From NCBI GenBank assembly GCA_012841225.1, contig DUVD01000059.1, positions 1 through 39,805 on the forward strand: 39,805 nucleotides of DNA, written 5' to 3'. Positions within the stretch are counted from its first letter, which is position 1. Each line of letters opens with the position of its first letter. Shown one piece after another: positions 24,605 through 32,955 of the stretch. The notes under the pieces are model-generated. The model was not told the origin of the DNA. It made no database searches and saw only the letters and a program-made list of their open reading frames with translations. Source of the stretch: Fibrobacter sp. Lineage in GTDB: Bacteria; Fibrobacterota; Fibrobacteria; Fibrobacterales; Fibrobacteraceae. The position numbers were made by a program, and so were the translations under genes.

Positions 24605-25219
24605 ATGACATTTAAATTGCCAACTCTTCCGTTTGCTTATGACGCGCTCGAACCATGGTACGATGAAGCGACCGTAAAAATCCACCACACCAAACACCAC
24701 CAGGCCTATACCGACAATTTAAATAAAGCTATTGCCGACGGGAACATCGAAGTCTCTTCTATTGAAGACCTATTGCAAAATCTCGACAAAGTCGCAATGC
24801 CTCTAAGAACTAGAGTCATCAACCACGGTGGCGGCTTTTACAACCATAATTTTTTCTGGGAGAGCCTCGCTCCTGTTGAGAAATCAACACCTTCTGCTTT
24901 TTTAAAAGAATCAATCGAAAAAAAATGGGCCTCATTTGACGCTTTTAAAGAAGAATTTTCAGCTAAGGCTTTGGCCCACTTTGGTAGCGGCTGGGCTTGG
25001 CTCGTATTAAACAAAAACAAAGAGCTAGAAATCATCGACACCCATGACCAGGTTTGTCCTCTTTCTTTAGGTTATGAACCTCTTCTTACTCTTGACGTTT
25101 GGGAACATGCCTACTATTTGAAGTTTGAGAATCGTCGCGCAGAGTGGATTGCTGCTTTCTGGAACATCGTTAATTACGGTGCCATCGAAGACCGACTCAA
25201 AAAAGCCTTGACTAAGTAG
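24605..25219 (+). CDS. sodA: Iron/manganese superoxide dismutase
   Basis: The enzyme converts superoxide to oxygen and peroxide in the cytoplasm. All four metal ligands are visible: H27 (in HHTKHH), H81 (in NHNFFW), D164 and H168 (in DVWEHAYYL). The HGGG at 74-77 and Q149 (THDQVCPL) are the positions used by manganese-type enzymes. Classic iron-type enzymes carry Gln at the first position and Ala or His at the second. This favours Mn or cambialistic use. The 204-residue length is normal. AAGGA lies 9 nt before the ATG. Its last 46 nt overlap the end of a glycosyltransferase on the other strand. Confidence 0.93.
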   Translation: MTFKLPTLPFAYDALEPWYDEATVKIHHTKHHQAYTDNLNKAIADGNIEVSSIEDLLQNLDKVAMPLRTRVINHGGGFYNHNFFWESLAPVEKSTPSAFLKESIEKKWASFDAFKEEFSAKALAHFGSGWAWLVLNKNKELEIIDTHDQVCPLSLGYEPLLTLDVWEHAYYLKFENRRAEWIAAFWNIVNYGAIEDRLKKALTK

Positions 25220-25878
25220 TAGCGCCATAAAAAACGCTGCTTAAAAGGCTTTCTCAAAGGCCTAGTCGTTTGCGTCACATTATTTTTGTGAATGCGGTAG
25301 TCTATTAAGATCTCATGTAAGAACAAGATACTGTGACTTTTTTCAGCACACATCCCGATCCACTGATCGTGCATCGGGATTTTTTCTGGAAATGGGGTGG
25401 ACGACTCTAAAACGCTCCTCTTAAAAGCCATGCAACAACCGGTATAAGAGTTCCTCCACAAGTTTTTTAAGAATCCCCTGTGCACACCGCGAGTTTGAAA
25501 AAGCGTTTTTAAAGACCGCTTCCCTTTTTTTAATATAAATGCATCGTGTAAAACTAGGTCCACTTTTTCAAGTTCTTTAGAACAAGTCCTCACCTTTCCT
25601 GGAAGCCAAATATCATCTTGATCACTTATAAAAATAATTTCTCCAAGACTTTCAGATAAGGCGCGTTCTATATTATAAATAGGGCCTAAGCGTTTTTTAT
25701 TCATGAACACTCGAATGCGTTTGTCTTGAAAACTAGCAATAATACCTAATGAATTATCCGTAGAGGCATCGTCAGAGATAACTAGCTCATCCTTTGGGGT
25801 TAGTTGCATTAGTATGCTTTCGATTTGTTCTTTAAGAAACAACTCTCCATTATAAACCGCCATACAGACTGAAACCAT
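25174..25878 (-). CDS. Family 2 glycosyltransferase (rhamnosyltransferase-like)
   Basis: The 234-residue protein begins VSVCMAVYNGELFLKEQIES and has D36-D37 and the SDQDDIW motif (85-91). This is the nucleotide-sugar and metal site of GT-A family 2 enzymes, with the QDD form common in rhamnosyl- or similar transferases of O-antigen clusters. The donor sugar cannot be read from sequence. I choose the ATG with AAGAGG 5 nt upstream. A GTG two codons earlier is open. It is the last gene of the sugar operon, and its end overlaps the superoxide dismutase gene tail to tail by 46 nt. No terminator lies between them. Confidence 0.88.
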   Translation of the reverse strand: MVSVCMAVYNGELFLKEQIESILMQLTPKDELVISDDASTDNSLGIIASFQDKRIRVFMNKKRLGPIYNIERALSESLGEIIFISDQDDIWLPGKVRTCSKELEKVDLVLHDAFILKKGKRSLKTLFQTRGVHRGFLKNLWRNSYTGCCMAFKRSVLESSTPFPEKIPMHDQWIGMCAEKSHSILFLHEILIDYRIHKNNVTQTTRPLRKPFKQRFLWRYYLVKAFLSRSSMAP

Positions 25879-25887
25879 AAACACCTC

Positions 25888-26763
25888 TTAGTATTTTAAA
25901 AATTTTTGCGGGATAAAAAGTTTAGGGACTCGACGCCAAAAAACCCAAGATGGAGAAGCCAGTTTAAAAAACATCTTTAAGGCTTCTTTTTTATCGCTGC
26001 CGGCAAGTCTAGAGAACCAATTTGACTTCCAATGCCGCCTTGCCTTCTCATAAAGTGGGTGATCTCGATATAGCTTTATTATTTCTAAAAAGGCGCTATA
26101 CATTTTTTGGTGATCCAAGTGCATGTTTTTGCCATGCACACGGTAATAGCAAAAAACTTCTTTTAATACGGGTAAAGAACCGTGTTCATGAGAAAGCTTT
26201 AGCCATAAAGGATAGTCTTCAAAATTAAAACGCTCGTCATAGCCACCTATACTAAGATGCATCTCCCGGCGAATCATTTCGGTGCAACCGTGCAAGCCTT
26301 TTTGCCCTAAAAAAAGCTCCTCGAAAGAAACACTTGGCATGCCTTTTAAAAAACGCACATCAACGCTAGATTCTTTATTCCCCTTACTATCAATTTGTAT
26401 TACTTGGCCAAAACACACCGGTACTTTAGGGTGTTCTTCCATAAAGGTGGATTGAAGAAGAAGCCTCCCAGCGGGCATCACATCATCGCTAGCAAACGAA
26501 CAGAGGTACTTACCACGAGCATGGGAGACTAAGTCATTCATGGTAGGTACAAACCCTTTGTTAGGCCTAACAATAAGGGTGAATTTAAAGGATTCTGAAA
26601 GTGATTTTAAAATGGACGGGCTTTGATCTGGGCTACCGTCGTCGATGACGATCAATTCGAAAGAAACACCCTGTTGAGACATGATGGAACGAACAGCGGC
26701 TTCAACATAGGCTTCATGATTATAACTCGCAAGCAATACAGAAACTAATGGTACTTCTTCCAT
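25888..26763 (-). CDS. Family 2 glycosyltransferase
   Basis: The 291-residue protein begins PLVSVLLASYNHEAYVEAAV. It carries IDDGS (40-44) and ASDD (91-94), the acidic motifs that bind the nucleotide-sugar and metal in GT-A family 2. GGYDERFNFEDYPLWLKL is a typical acceptor-side motif. The acceptor and sugar are unknown. I choose the ATG at 26763, which overlaps the flippase gene by 19 nt with GAGGA 10 nt upstream. A longer open frame inside the flippase gene adds residues not expected in this family. It probably adds one sugar to the repeat unit. Confidence 0.9.
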   Translation of the reverse strand: MEEVPLVSVLLASYNHEAYVEAAVRSIMSQQGVSFELIVIDDGSPDQSPSILKSLSESFKFTLIVRPNKGFVPTMNDLVSHARGKYLCSFASDDVMPAGRLLLQSTFMEEHPKVPVCFGQVIQIDSKGNKESSVDVRFLKGMPSVSFEELFLGQKGLHGCTEMIRREMHLSIGGYDERFNFEDYPLWLKLSHEHGSLPVLKEVFCYYRVHGKNMHLDHQKMYSAFLEIIKLYRDHPLYEKARRHWKSNWFSRLAGSDKKEALKMFFKLASPSWVFWRRVPKLFIPQKFLKY

Positions 26764-28019
26764 AAAAAGTGGTTCCTCATCGTAATGAAAAGAATTAATG
26801 TAAAAGAAACAGCGTTTTCTATTGCGTAAGCCCAAAATGGAGCCGAAATGCCAACAAAGGATATTCCAATATAACAAAGCGCTAAAAATAAACCTTGTGA
26901 AAATATTTCTAGAGCAAGAAAAGTCTTAGCCGCTTGCTTAACGATTAAGCCAAGCCCCAAACACCAGGAGCCACAGCGAAAGAAATCGCCGACCCACTGG
27001 ATTGGTAATTTATTTTCGATGCTAATAAACTTTTCAGATAAAACGAACTGCACAATAGGCTCCCTAACGGCAATCATTAAAGCAATCAAACCAAATGCGA
27101 TTAAAAGAACAAACCCTAAACCAGACCAAAGTGTTTTAAAGAAAGCAGTCTCGTTTTTAAATTTCGATAGTTTTGGCAGCAATAAAACACCTAAAACAGA
27201 AGAGAAAATCACACTAAAAAAATCAGAAATTCGAAATGCCCCTTGCCACAAGCCGGCAGCATGCCAACCCAAGGACTCTCCTAAAATGGAACGAGTGCTC
27301 GTCAATATGATAGGCGATAAGATCATTGGTATAATGCCCATCCAAGCAAATTTTTTCCACTCGAGAAAACCCACAGAGTGCACACGAAGCACTTGCCAAT
27401 GGAGTTTTTTATTGGTAAATAAAAATAAAGAGGCGATGAGCGCAAGAATGGACTGGGTAGATAACGCAATAAAAACAAATTCACTTTTCCACAAGACAAA
27501 GGCAATGACCCAAAACCCTTGAACTACGCTCGCCACCATAGAAATGGCCGCCCATAATTTAAATGCCGAAAAACCGTTTGCCACCGATTGAGCAATTGAA
27601 ATAAAGACCATCGAAATCATACCTGGAATTGCCAGAAGCAAAGCAATTCTAAGCATTACCGGAGCGACAGTAGGAAATAAAAATTCAAAAATGCCTGTAA
27701 AAGAAGCCACCAAAAGGAGGAGCGCAACTACCAGCATTCCCACCGCAGAAAGAACCAGGCCAGACCGCCACAGCCCTAAACGTTGATCTTCATTTTCTTT
27801 ATATTGAGCAGTGAGACTCACCCATCCGTTTTGAAGTGCTAAAGAGCCTCCAGCATGAGCGGCCATCATCAAATTTTGAAACTGAGCGACCATTGCAAAA
27901 CTCGCCGGGCCAAGGGCAACAGCTAGAATTTTATTAGTGAAAAAAGACATTAAGATGCGAACCAAAGCAGTGGCACTCGAAAGAAAAGACTGCTTTAGCA
28001 GAATAGAGGAAACTCTCAT
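26745..28019 (-). CDS. Wzx/WzxE-type lipid-linked oligosaccharide flippase
   Basis: The 424-residue protein is hydrophobic throughout with about 10-12 membrane helices. Its N-terminus (NKILAVALGPASFAMVAQFQ) resembles WzxE, the flippase of enterobacterial common antigen in the MATE-like MOP superfamily. It would move undecaprenyl-linked repeat units to the periplasm. It begins 2 nt after the end of the truncated acyltransferase. WzxE relatives often accompany FdtA/FdtB-type amino-sugar genes, which fits this operon. No Wzy polymerase or ligase is in the window. Confidence 0.87.
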   Translation of the reverse strand: MRVSSILLKQSFLSSATALVRILMSFFTNKILAVALGPASFAMVAQFQNLMMAAHAGGSLALQNGWVSLTAQYKENEDQRLGLWRSGLVLSAVGMLVVALLLLVASFTGIFEFLFPTVAPVMLRIALLLAIPGMISMVFISIAQSVANGFSAFKLWAAISMVASVVQGFWVIAFVLWKSEFVFIALSTQSILALIASLFLFTNKKLHWQVLRVHSVGFLEWKKFAWMGIIPMILSPIILTSTRSILGESLGWHAAGLWQGAFRISDFFSVIFSSVLGVLLLPKLSKFKNETAFFKTLWSGLGFVLLIAFGLIALMIAVREPIVQFVLSEKFISIENKLPIQWVGDFFRCGSWCLGLGLIVKQAAKTFLALEIFSQGLFLALCYIGISFVGISAPFWAYAIENAVSFTLILFITMRNHFLWKKYH

Positions 28020-28021
28020 GG

Positions 28022-28213
28022 CTAATTATTCCAAAAGGCTTTTGCCGTAATCCAACCTATACGCACGTTTTTCCCAAATGAAATAACACCCTTCCCCTGC
28101 GCTAGCAAAGGAGCTGCTTTAATCGGTTTCCCCTTGACCGATGCGTTGGATAAAAAGGAGTAATGCCTGCGCCTTAAAGCCGCGTATAAATGCCTGACTA
28201 TTTTAGTTCGCAA
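28022..28213 (-). pseudogene. Truncated hexapeptide-repeat acyltransferase (FdtC/WxcM-like) remnant
   Basis: Only 63 residues remain. They match the usual N-terminus of sugar O/N-acyltransferases of the left-handed beta-helix type: an LRRRHYSFLSNASVKGKP lead, then KGVISFGKNVRIG. They stop before any of the repeated hexapeptides or the catalytic His appears. The last ten residues do not resemble the family, as if a deletion joined unrelated sequence. The flippase ATG comes 2 nt later. In fdt clusters such an enzyme acetylates the 3-amino group of the dTDP-sugar. If it is dead, the amino group stays free or another enzyme acts. A functional small protein is possible but less likely. Confidence 0.65.
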
Positions 28214-29318
28214 ATCGATTGACTCCTTCTATCACTTCTGTTACTTCTGCTTCAGTTAGCATCGAATTTAAGGGAATGCTCAGAACAGTAGCGGCGATTC
28301 CTTCAGTAATGGGCAAAGTCTCATACACTAGTCCGTTTTTATAAGCCTCTTGTTGATGAGGTGCTTTGGGATAATAAATCAAGGTCTCTATACCCAAGCA
28401 TTGTAAATGTTTCTGTAAAGCTTCTCTTTGTTCTGTGCGAAGTACAAAGGCATGCCAGACATGCTCTTCGGGGTTACTTAACTGTGGCAGGCGAACCAAC
28501 GGGTTCACTATTTCTTTTAAATAACGCATGGCTATTTCACGCCGCCTTGCGTTTTGCTTATCGAGGTAAGGTAATTTAACAGAGAGGAATGCCGCTTGTA
28601 ATTCATCTAAACGAGAGTTAACTCCCTTATAAATATTGACGTATTTTATTTGCGAACCATAATTGCTTAGCGTTCGAATCGCTTCAGCTAAAGAGGCATC
28701 TTTTGTAGTTACAGCACCGCCGTCCCCTAAAGCACCTAGGTTTTTAGTGGGGTAAAAACTAAAGGCGGCCGCGTCCCCTAAGGACCCAGCTCGATCGCCT
28801 TCGTAAATAGCGCCGTGAGCTTGAGCAGCATCTTCGATGACGAGCAAGTCGTACGCTTTTGCAAATAAAAGAATAGCGTCCATATTAGCCACGCGACCAT
28901 AAAGGTGAACGGGTAGAATGGCACGCGTTTTAGAGGTAAGGGCTTGCTCTAAAAGAAGAGGATTTAAATTGAATGACTCTTCATCTGGCTCTACTAATAC
29001 GGGGATTAAACCCGTCTCTGAAACAGCTAGAATGCTCGCGATGTAGGTGTTTGCTGGCACAAGTACCTCATCACCTGCTTTCAAAATCCCGAGTTCTAGG
29101 TAAGCTTTAAAAATCAAGGTCAATGCGTCTAAGCCATTTCCAACCCCAATGCAATGAGGCACACCACAAAATAAAGCAAAAGCGGACTCAAACTCTGCAG
29201 AAGCACGACCTCGGATATACCAACCTGAGTCAATAATTTTTTTTGCCGCTAAAGAAAGCGCAGGTTCAAAAAATGCATTAATTTGTTGTAAGTCTAAAAA
29301 TTTAATCATATTACTCAC
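28203..29318 (-). CDS. fdtB: dTDP-3-amino-3,6-dideoxyhexose aminotransferase FdtB-like
   Basis: This 371-residue PLP enzyme of the DegT/DnrJ/EryC1 (sugar aminotransferase) family has D163 in IEDAAQAHG and the PLP lysine K192 in SFYPTKNLGALGDGGA. Family members with this neighbourhood aminate the 3-keto group of dTDP-3-keto-6-deoxyhexose, the product of FdtA. The adjacent ketoisomerase genes support an Fdt/Qdt role rather than 4-amination. The ATG overlaps the FemAB-like gene by 8 nt, and its end overlaps the acyltransferase remnant by 11 nt. rmlA and rmlB, which make the dTDP precursor, are not in the window. Confidence 0.88.
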   Translation of the reverse strand: MSNMIKFLDLQQINAFFEPALSLAAKKIIDSGWYIRGRASAEFESAFALFCGVPHCIGVGNGLDALTLIFKAYLELGILKAGDEVLVPANTYIASILAVSETGLIPVLVEPDEESFNLNPLLLEQALTSKTRAILPVHLYGRVANMDAILLFAKAYDLLVIEDAAQAHGAIYEGDRAGSLGDAAAFSFYPTKNLGALGDGGAVTTKDASLAEAIRTLSNYGSQIKYVNIYKGVNSRLDELQAAFLSVKLPYLDKQNARRREIAMRYLKEIVNPLVRLPQLSNPEEHVWHAFVLRTEQREALQKHLQCLGIETLIYYPKAPHQQEAYKNGLVYETLPITEGIAATVLSIPLNSMLTEAEVTEVIEGVNRFAN

Positions 29319-30243
29319 TCCCCTGCATTGAAAAGTGATACTTCAAGTCGGCAAAAGAACCAATGGTCTCTTTAAAATGACAAAGCCCTATATTGGCTAT
29401 CCCTTCTTGTGAGGAAGGCCCTATATCTAAATAAGCAAAGCCCGCTTGCTTGTAAAAATGAAATAATTCACAAGCTAATAAATTGACTGGGCGATAAGCT
29501 GAAAATCCAGGGGGATCTCCCCAATAAATCATCTGCGCTATTTTAGGAGTGACTTGAAGGACAACAGCGCCTGCCACCGGTTTTCCCTCCATGTGGAGTA
29601 CAAAATACTGACCGGGTATGTTTTGCATTGTACTTTCTAAATCGCTAAAACTCATTTTTAAAGGATATCCCTTAGATTCTTTGTTTTGTTTAATTAAATC
29701 ATAAGCGATTTGTTTCTTTTCTTGGCTTGTGGCGACTTCAAAAACATAAGTAAAGGTCTTTGCTTTCTTTAAATTCCTGCGCCCTTCCCTTTGAAGTACC
29801 GAAGTATAGTCAGCTGTGCCCTGTAAATCAAAAGCGTAATTAATGTCGGCATAGGTAGGGGCAGAAAAACGCAATAATGAAAAGACGAGTCTGGAATAGA
29901 AGGCCTTGTCGTAAAAAAGTGGAGGTAGGGTTATCTCAAAGCGCATGCCTTTGGAAAAAGCATAGTTCAAGAGGCAATCGAGGGCGCTCTCTATCACTTC
30001 AATGCGAACTTCTGCATTTATAAAGGTAATTCCACCAAAAGGGGCCGAAAAGGGGGACCGCCAAACACCATTGCTTTCACCTACAATAATCCCAGCAATC
30101 GACTTTGCCTCTTTTAAATGCAAAAAATGCAACCGATCGACTTTGCCTGCATTTAGTTCATTAAAGGCAACCGATTGGTAAGCAATACAGGGTTCAGAAA
30201 AAAGAACATTGTATTCAGAGGCGTTTACAGGTAAGCATTCCAT
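29311..30243 (-). CDS. FemAB-like/GNAT-fold acyl- or aminoacyltransferase
   Basis: The 310-residue protein has the double-GNAT layout of the FemAB-related family. An N-terminal half has the short GVWRSPFSAPFGGI motif. A second half has KPVAGAVVLQVTPKIAQMIYWGDPPGFSAY and the late LDIGPSSQEG motif, typical of the stand-alone GNAT proteins found in sugar clusters. It may transfer an acyl or aminoacyl group to an amino sugar, which would be relevant because the hexapeptide acyltransferase next door is broken. No substrate is proven. It sits 2 nt after the ketoisomerase gene and overlaps fdtB. Confidence 0.75.
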   Translation of the reverse strand: MECLPVNASEYNVLFSEPCIAYQSVAFNELNAGKVDRLHFLHLKEAKSIAGIIVGESNGVWRSPFSAPFGGITFINAEVRIEVIESALDCLLNYAFSKGMRFEITLPPLFYDKAFYSRLVFSLLRFSAPTYADINYAFDLQGTADYTSVLQREGRRNLKKAKTFTYVFEVATSQEKKQIAYDLIKQNKESKGYPLKMSFSDLESTMQNIPGQYFVLHMEGKPVAGAVVLQVTPKIAQMIYWGDPPGFSAYRPVNLLACELFHFYKQAGFAYLDIGPSSQEGIANIGLCHFKETIGSFADLKYHFSMQGSE

Positions 30244-30245
30244 TT

Positions 30246-30662
30246 TCAGACTTTTTTTAATTTTAAAAACTGCATGTAATCACGGCAATAATCCGCTTCT
30301 TCAAAAAGATGAGAGGTCAATACAAGGCAAATAGATCCTGAGGAAAAGGAGATTTCTTCGGCCCAAATTCCAGGAGGAATATGCAGTGCAAAATAGGGGC
30401 GATCTAAACGGTAAATTTTTTTAGAAATACCATCGTCTATTTTAACATCAAAAGCGCCACTCGCCGCCACGAGGACTTGATGACATTCATAGTGAGCGTG
30501 CCCACCGCGAGACTCACCGCCAGGAATATCGTAAAGGTAAAAAACTCGAGCAATTTCAAAAGGAAGATGCCTTCCCGATTCGATAGCAGTTAAACTACCC
30601 GAACGCTCGCTATGGCGTGGGAGTGTTAGTAACGCGCAATCTTCTATCTTCATCTTATTCAT
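30246..30662 (-). CDS. fdtA: dTDP-4-keto-6-deoxy-glucose 3,4-ketoisomerase FdtA-like
   Basis: This 138-residue cupin matches the FdtA/QdtA/WxcM family. The DIPGGESRGGHAHYECHQ region (45-62) has both active-site histidines, H55 and H57, and Y42/Y44 lie just before. The enzyme moves the keto group from C4 to C3 of dTDP-4-keto-6-deoxy-glucose, making the substrate for FdtB. Its start overlaps the end of the second ketoisomerase-like gene by 4 nt (ATGA). All key residues are present, so this is the likely active copy. Confidence 0.9.
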   Translation of the reverse strand: MNKMKIEDCALLTLPRHSERSGSLTAIESGRHLPFEIARVFYLYDIPGGESRGGHAHYECHQVLVAASGAFDVKIDDGISKKIYRLDRPYFALHIPPGIWAEEISFSSGSICLVLTSHLFEEADYCRDYMQFLKLKKV

Positions 30663-31078
30663 TTTTGTTTTACTCTTAAAAAATCTTCAAAATCCCAAAC
30701 ATAATCTTCTTCGTCATAAAAATGAGACGACAAGACTAAGGCTAACGAGTTAGTCGAAAAGTTATCTAACTGCCGCCAACTTAAAGGGGGTAAGTATAAG
30801 CCGTAATAAGAGCGAGACAAAGAAAATCTTTTTTCAGTCACTCCATCGTGAATCACAGCATCAAAACTGCCAGAAAGGGCGATTATTAATTCATGCTGCT
30901 CCTTAAAAGCGTGACTACCACGGAATTCCCCACCAGGAACATCGTAAATCCAATAACAGCGCTTTATTTTAAAAGGCACGTGTACTTGAGACTCCAAAAA
31001 GCTCAAGTTACCCCTTTCATCTAAGATTTTGGGGAGCTCTAGAATCTGCGGGATCGAAGCGATAGAAGGCATTGGCAT
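30659..31078 (-). CDS. Second WxcM/FdtA-like cupin, altered active site
   Basis: This protein is 139 residues from the ATG at 31078. It aligns with FdtA over its whole length (YDVPGGEFRGSHAFKEQHE), but the second active-site His is Phe. It may be a regulatory or structural partner, a different isomerase, or an inactive copy. A longer open start at 31195 would run 54 nt into the divergent metXW gene, and another ATG lies two codons after the chosen one. TATTTT stands 7 nt before the chosen ATG, with no Shine-Dalgarno sequence. It is the first gene of the sugar operon. The start is my choice and is uncertain. Confidence 0.82.
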   Translation of the reverse strand: MPMPSIASIPQILELPKILDERGNLSFLESQVHVPFKIKRCYWIYDVPGGEFRGSHAFKEQHELIIALSGSFDAVIHDGVTEKRFSLSRSYYGLYLPPLSWRQLDNFSTNSLALVLSSHFYDEEDYVWDFEDFLRVKQK

Positions 31079-31141
31079 GTAATTCAAAATAGCAAAAAGA
31101 GTTTCAAAAAAAATCTTCGGCACTGTTTTCTTTCTATATTT

Positions 31142-32935
31142 ATGCATATGAGCGAATTTTTGCATAAAGGCAGCCTCGGCCCAATTACTCCCCAAGACAT
31201 GAAAATAGAATTGGGACCAGAAGGCTTTATACTCGAAAGCGGAGATCGATTAAAAGAACTATCGATTCGATACGAGACTTATGGTGAATTAAACAAGCAA
31301 GGCAACAACGTAGTATGGATTTGCAGTCCTTTAACTGCAGATGCGCATGTCGCTGGATTTTATAAGCCAGACGATAAAAAAGTGGGTTGGTGGGATGCCT
31401 TAATTGGAAAAGGTAAACCCATTGATACCGACCATTTTTTTGTCGTTTGCAGTAATATTCTAGGTGGCTGTAAAGGGACAACAGGTCCTGCCGATATTAA
31501 TCCCGAGACCAGAAAACCTTATGGGTCTTCTTTTCCAAACATCACTATCGGCGATATGGTGGAAGCTCAAAAAAAACTTGCCGATGGGCTAGGCGTTCAA
31601 AAACTCTATTGCGTGATTGGTGGTTCGATGGGCGGATTTCAAGCCATGAAGTGGTCTATATACTACCCAGACTTTGTCGATCGTTGCATTATCATAGCTT
31701 CTTCCCCACGCTTTTCAAGTCAAGCTTTAGGCTTTGAAATCGTCGCCAGAGATGCCATTAAGCAAGACCCTAATTTTAATGGTGGCGACTATTACGACAA
31801 AGAAATTCCTGCCGTTGGCCTTTCCAACGCCCGTAAAATTGGTCACCTTACGTACCTCTCTGCTATTAGCATGGAGCATAAGTTCACGCGAAAGGCATGC
31901 AAAGACGCCAACCCCAAAGAATTTCTTATGGGGTTTCCTCTAGAAAGCTATCTCGCTTACCAAGCCTCTCGTTTTGTGGAACGCTTTGACGCGAATAGCT
32001 ATCTTCACATTACTTATGCTACAGACTCGTTTGATCTCGAAACGGAATACGGGACTCTTGAAAACGCCTTTGCCAATGTAAAAGCTGAGTTTCTAAACGT
32101 CAACCTGAGCACTGACTGGCTTTTCCCTCCCCATGAGTCCATAAAAATCACAAATGCCTTGGTCAACTCTCATAAAGCAGTGACTAGCTTAGAGCTCGAC
32201 ACCTTGTTTGGTCACGACGGTTTTTTACTTGAAGTCGGCGATCTCGGCAAAGCCATATCATCCTTTATTTCTCCAGATCGTTGCCCAGAAGAGAGCGCTG
32301 GTACACAAGCCATTCCAGTATTTCACGCTAAAAAAGATTTTGACCTCTTAGAAAAGACGATTCCAGAAAACTCGCGCATTTTAGATTTGGGCTGTGGCGA
32401 TGGCGATTTAATAGACCAACTCAGGGCACGGAAAAAAGTAAAAGGCCTTGGAGTCGAAAAGGATTTCAACAGTATTTTAAGCTGCTTGAGAAAAACAGTA
32501 CCCGTGATTCAAAAAGACTTGGACGATGGGGGCTTAAGAGATTTTAAGGACAATAGTTTTGACTTTGCCGTTTTAAACCGCACTTTACAAGAAGTAAAAA
32601 GCCCTTTAGATTTATTACACGAGATTCTACGAGTTGCTGATAAAGCCGTTATTACATTTCCCAACTTTGGCCACTGGTCTGTACGCGCTGCTCTTTGGCG
32701 CTATGGTAGAATGCCTAAGTCGAGAGAACTGCCCTACGAATGGTATAATACACCAAACATTCATTTATTTACTCTACAAGACTTTATTCGCATGTGCGAA
32801 TCTCAAAACCTCATTATTGAAAAGTTATTTATCGATAACGATAAGCCTTTCAGCAAATTCCTGACCTCCATTGGTCGAACTAATTTGGGCGCAGAGCGCG
32901 TGGTCGCTCTCGTCTCAGAAAAAAAACAATCTTGA
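31142..32935 (+). CDS. metXW: Fused homoserine O-acyltransferase (MetX) and MetW methyltransferase-like protein
   Basis: Residues about 1-378 are MetX, an alpha/beta hydrolase that acylates homoserine in methionine synthesis. The nucleophile is S162 in GGSMGG, with D325 and H358 completing the triad, and the ITPQ N-terminal motif is present. Residues about 395-597 are MetW, with the SAM motif ILDLGCGDGDL (413-423). MetW is usually a separate gene next to metX and is needed for MetX activity in several bacteria. Here one reading frame covers both without a stop. Acetyl or succinyl donor cannot be decided. The start may be the third codon at 31148, with TATATT 7 nt before it. It diverges from the sugar operon by about 63 nt. 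Confidence 0.9.
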   Translation: MHMSEFLHKGSLGPITPQDMKIELGPEGFILESGDRLKELSIRYETYGELNKQGNNVVWICSPLTADAHVAGFYKPDDKKVGWWDALIGKGKPIDTDHFFVVCSNILGGCKGTTGPADINPETRKPYGSSFPNITIGDMVEAQKKLADGLGVQKLYCVIGGSMGGFQAMKWSIYYPDFVDRCIIIASSPRFSSQALGFEIVARDAIKQDPNFNGGDYYDKEIPAVGLSNARKIGHLTYLSAISMEHKFTRKACKDANPKEFLMGFPLESYLAYQASRFVERFDANSYLHITYATDSFDLETEYGTLENAFANVKAEFLNVNLSTDWLFPPHESIKITNALVNSHKAVTSLELDTLFGHDGFLLEVGDLGKAISSFISPDRCPEESAGTQAIPVFHAKKDFDLLEKTIPENSRILDLGCGDGDLIDQLRARKKVKGLGVEKDFNSILSCLRKTVPVIQKDLDDGGLRDFKDNSFDFAVLNRTLQEVKSPLDLLHEILRVADKAVITFPNFGHWSVRAALWRYGRMPKSRELPYEWYNTPNIHLFTLQDFIRMCESQNLIIEKLFIDNDKPFSKFLTSIGRTNLGAERVVALVSEKKQS

Positions 32936-32955
32936 CTAAAAGGTAGATTAGAATA

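Noticed and set aside
31079..31195. Longer start of the second FdtA-like protein
   Set aside because: It would overlap the divergent metXW gene by 54 nt and add about 39 residues that the family lacks.
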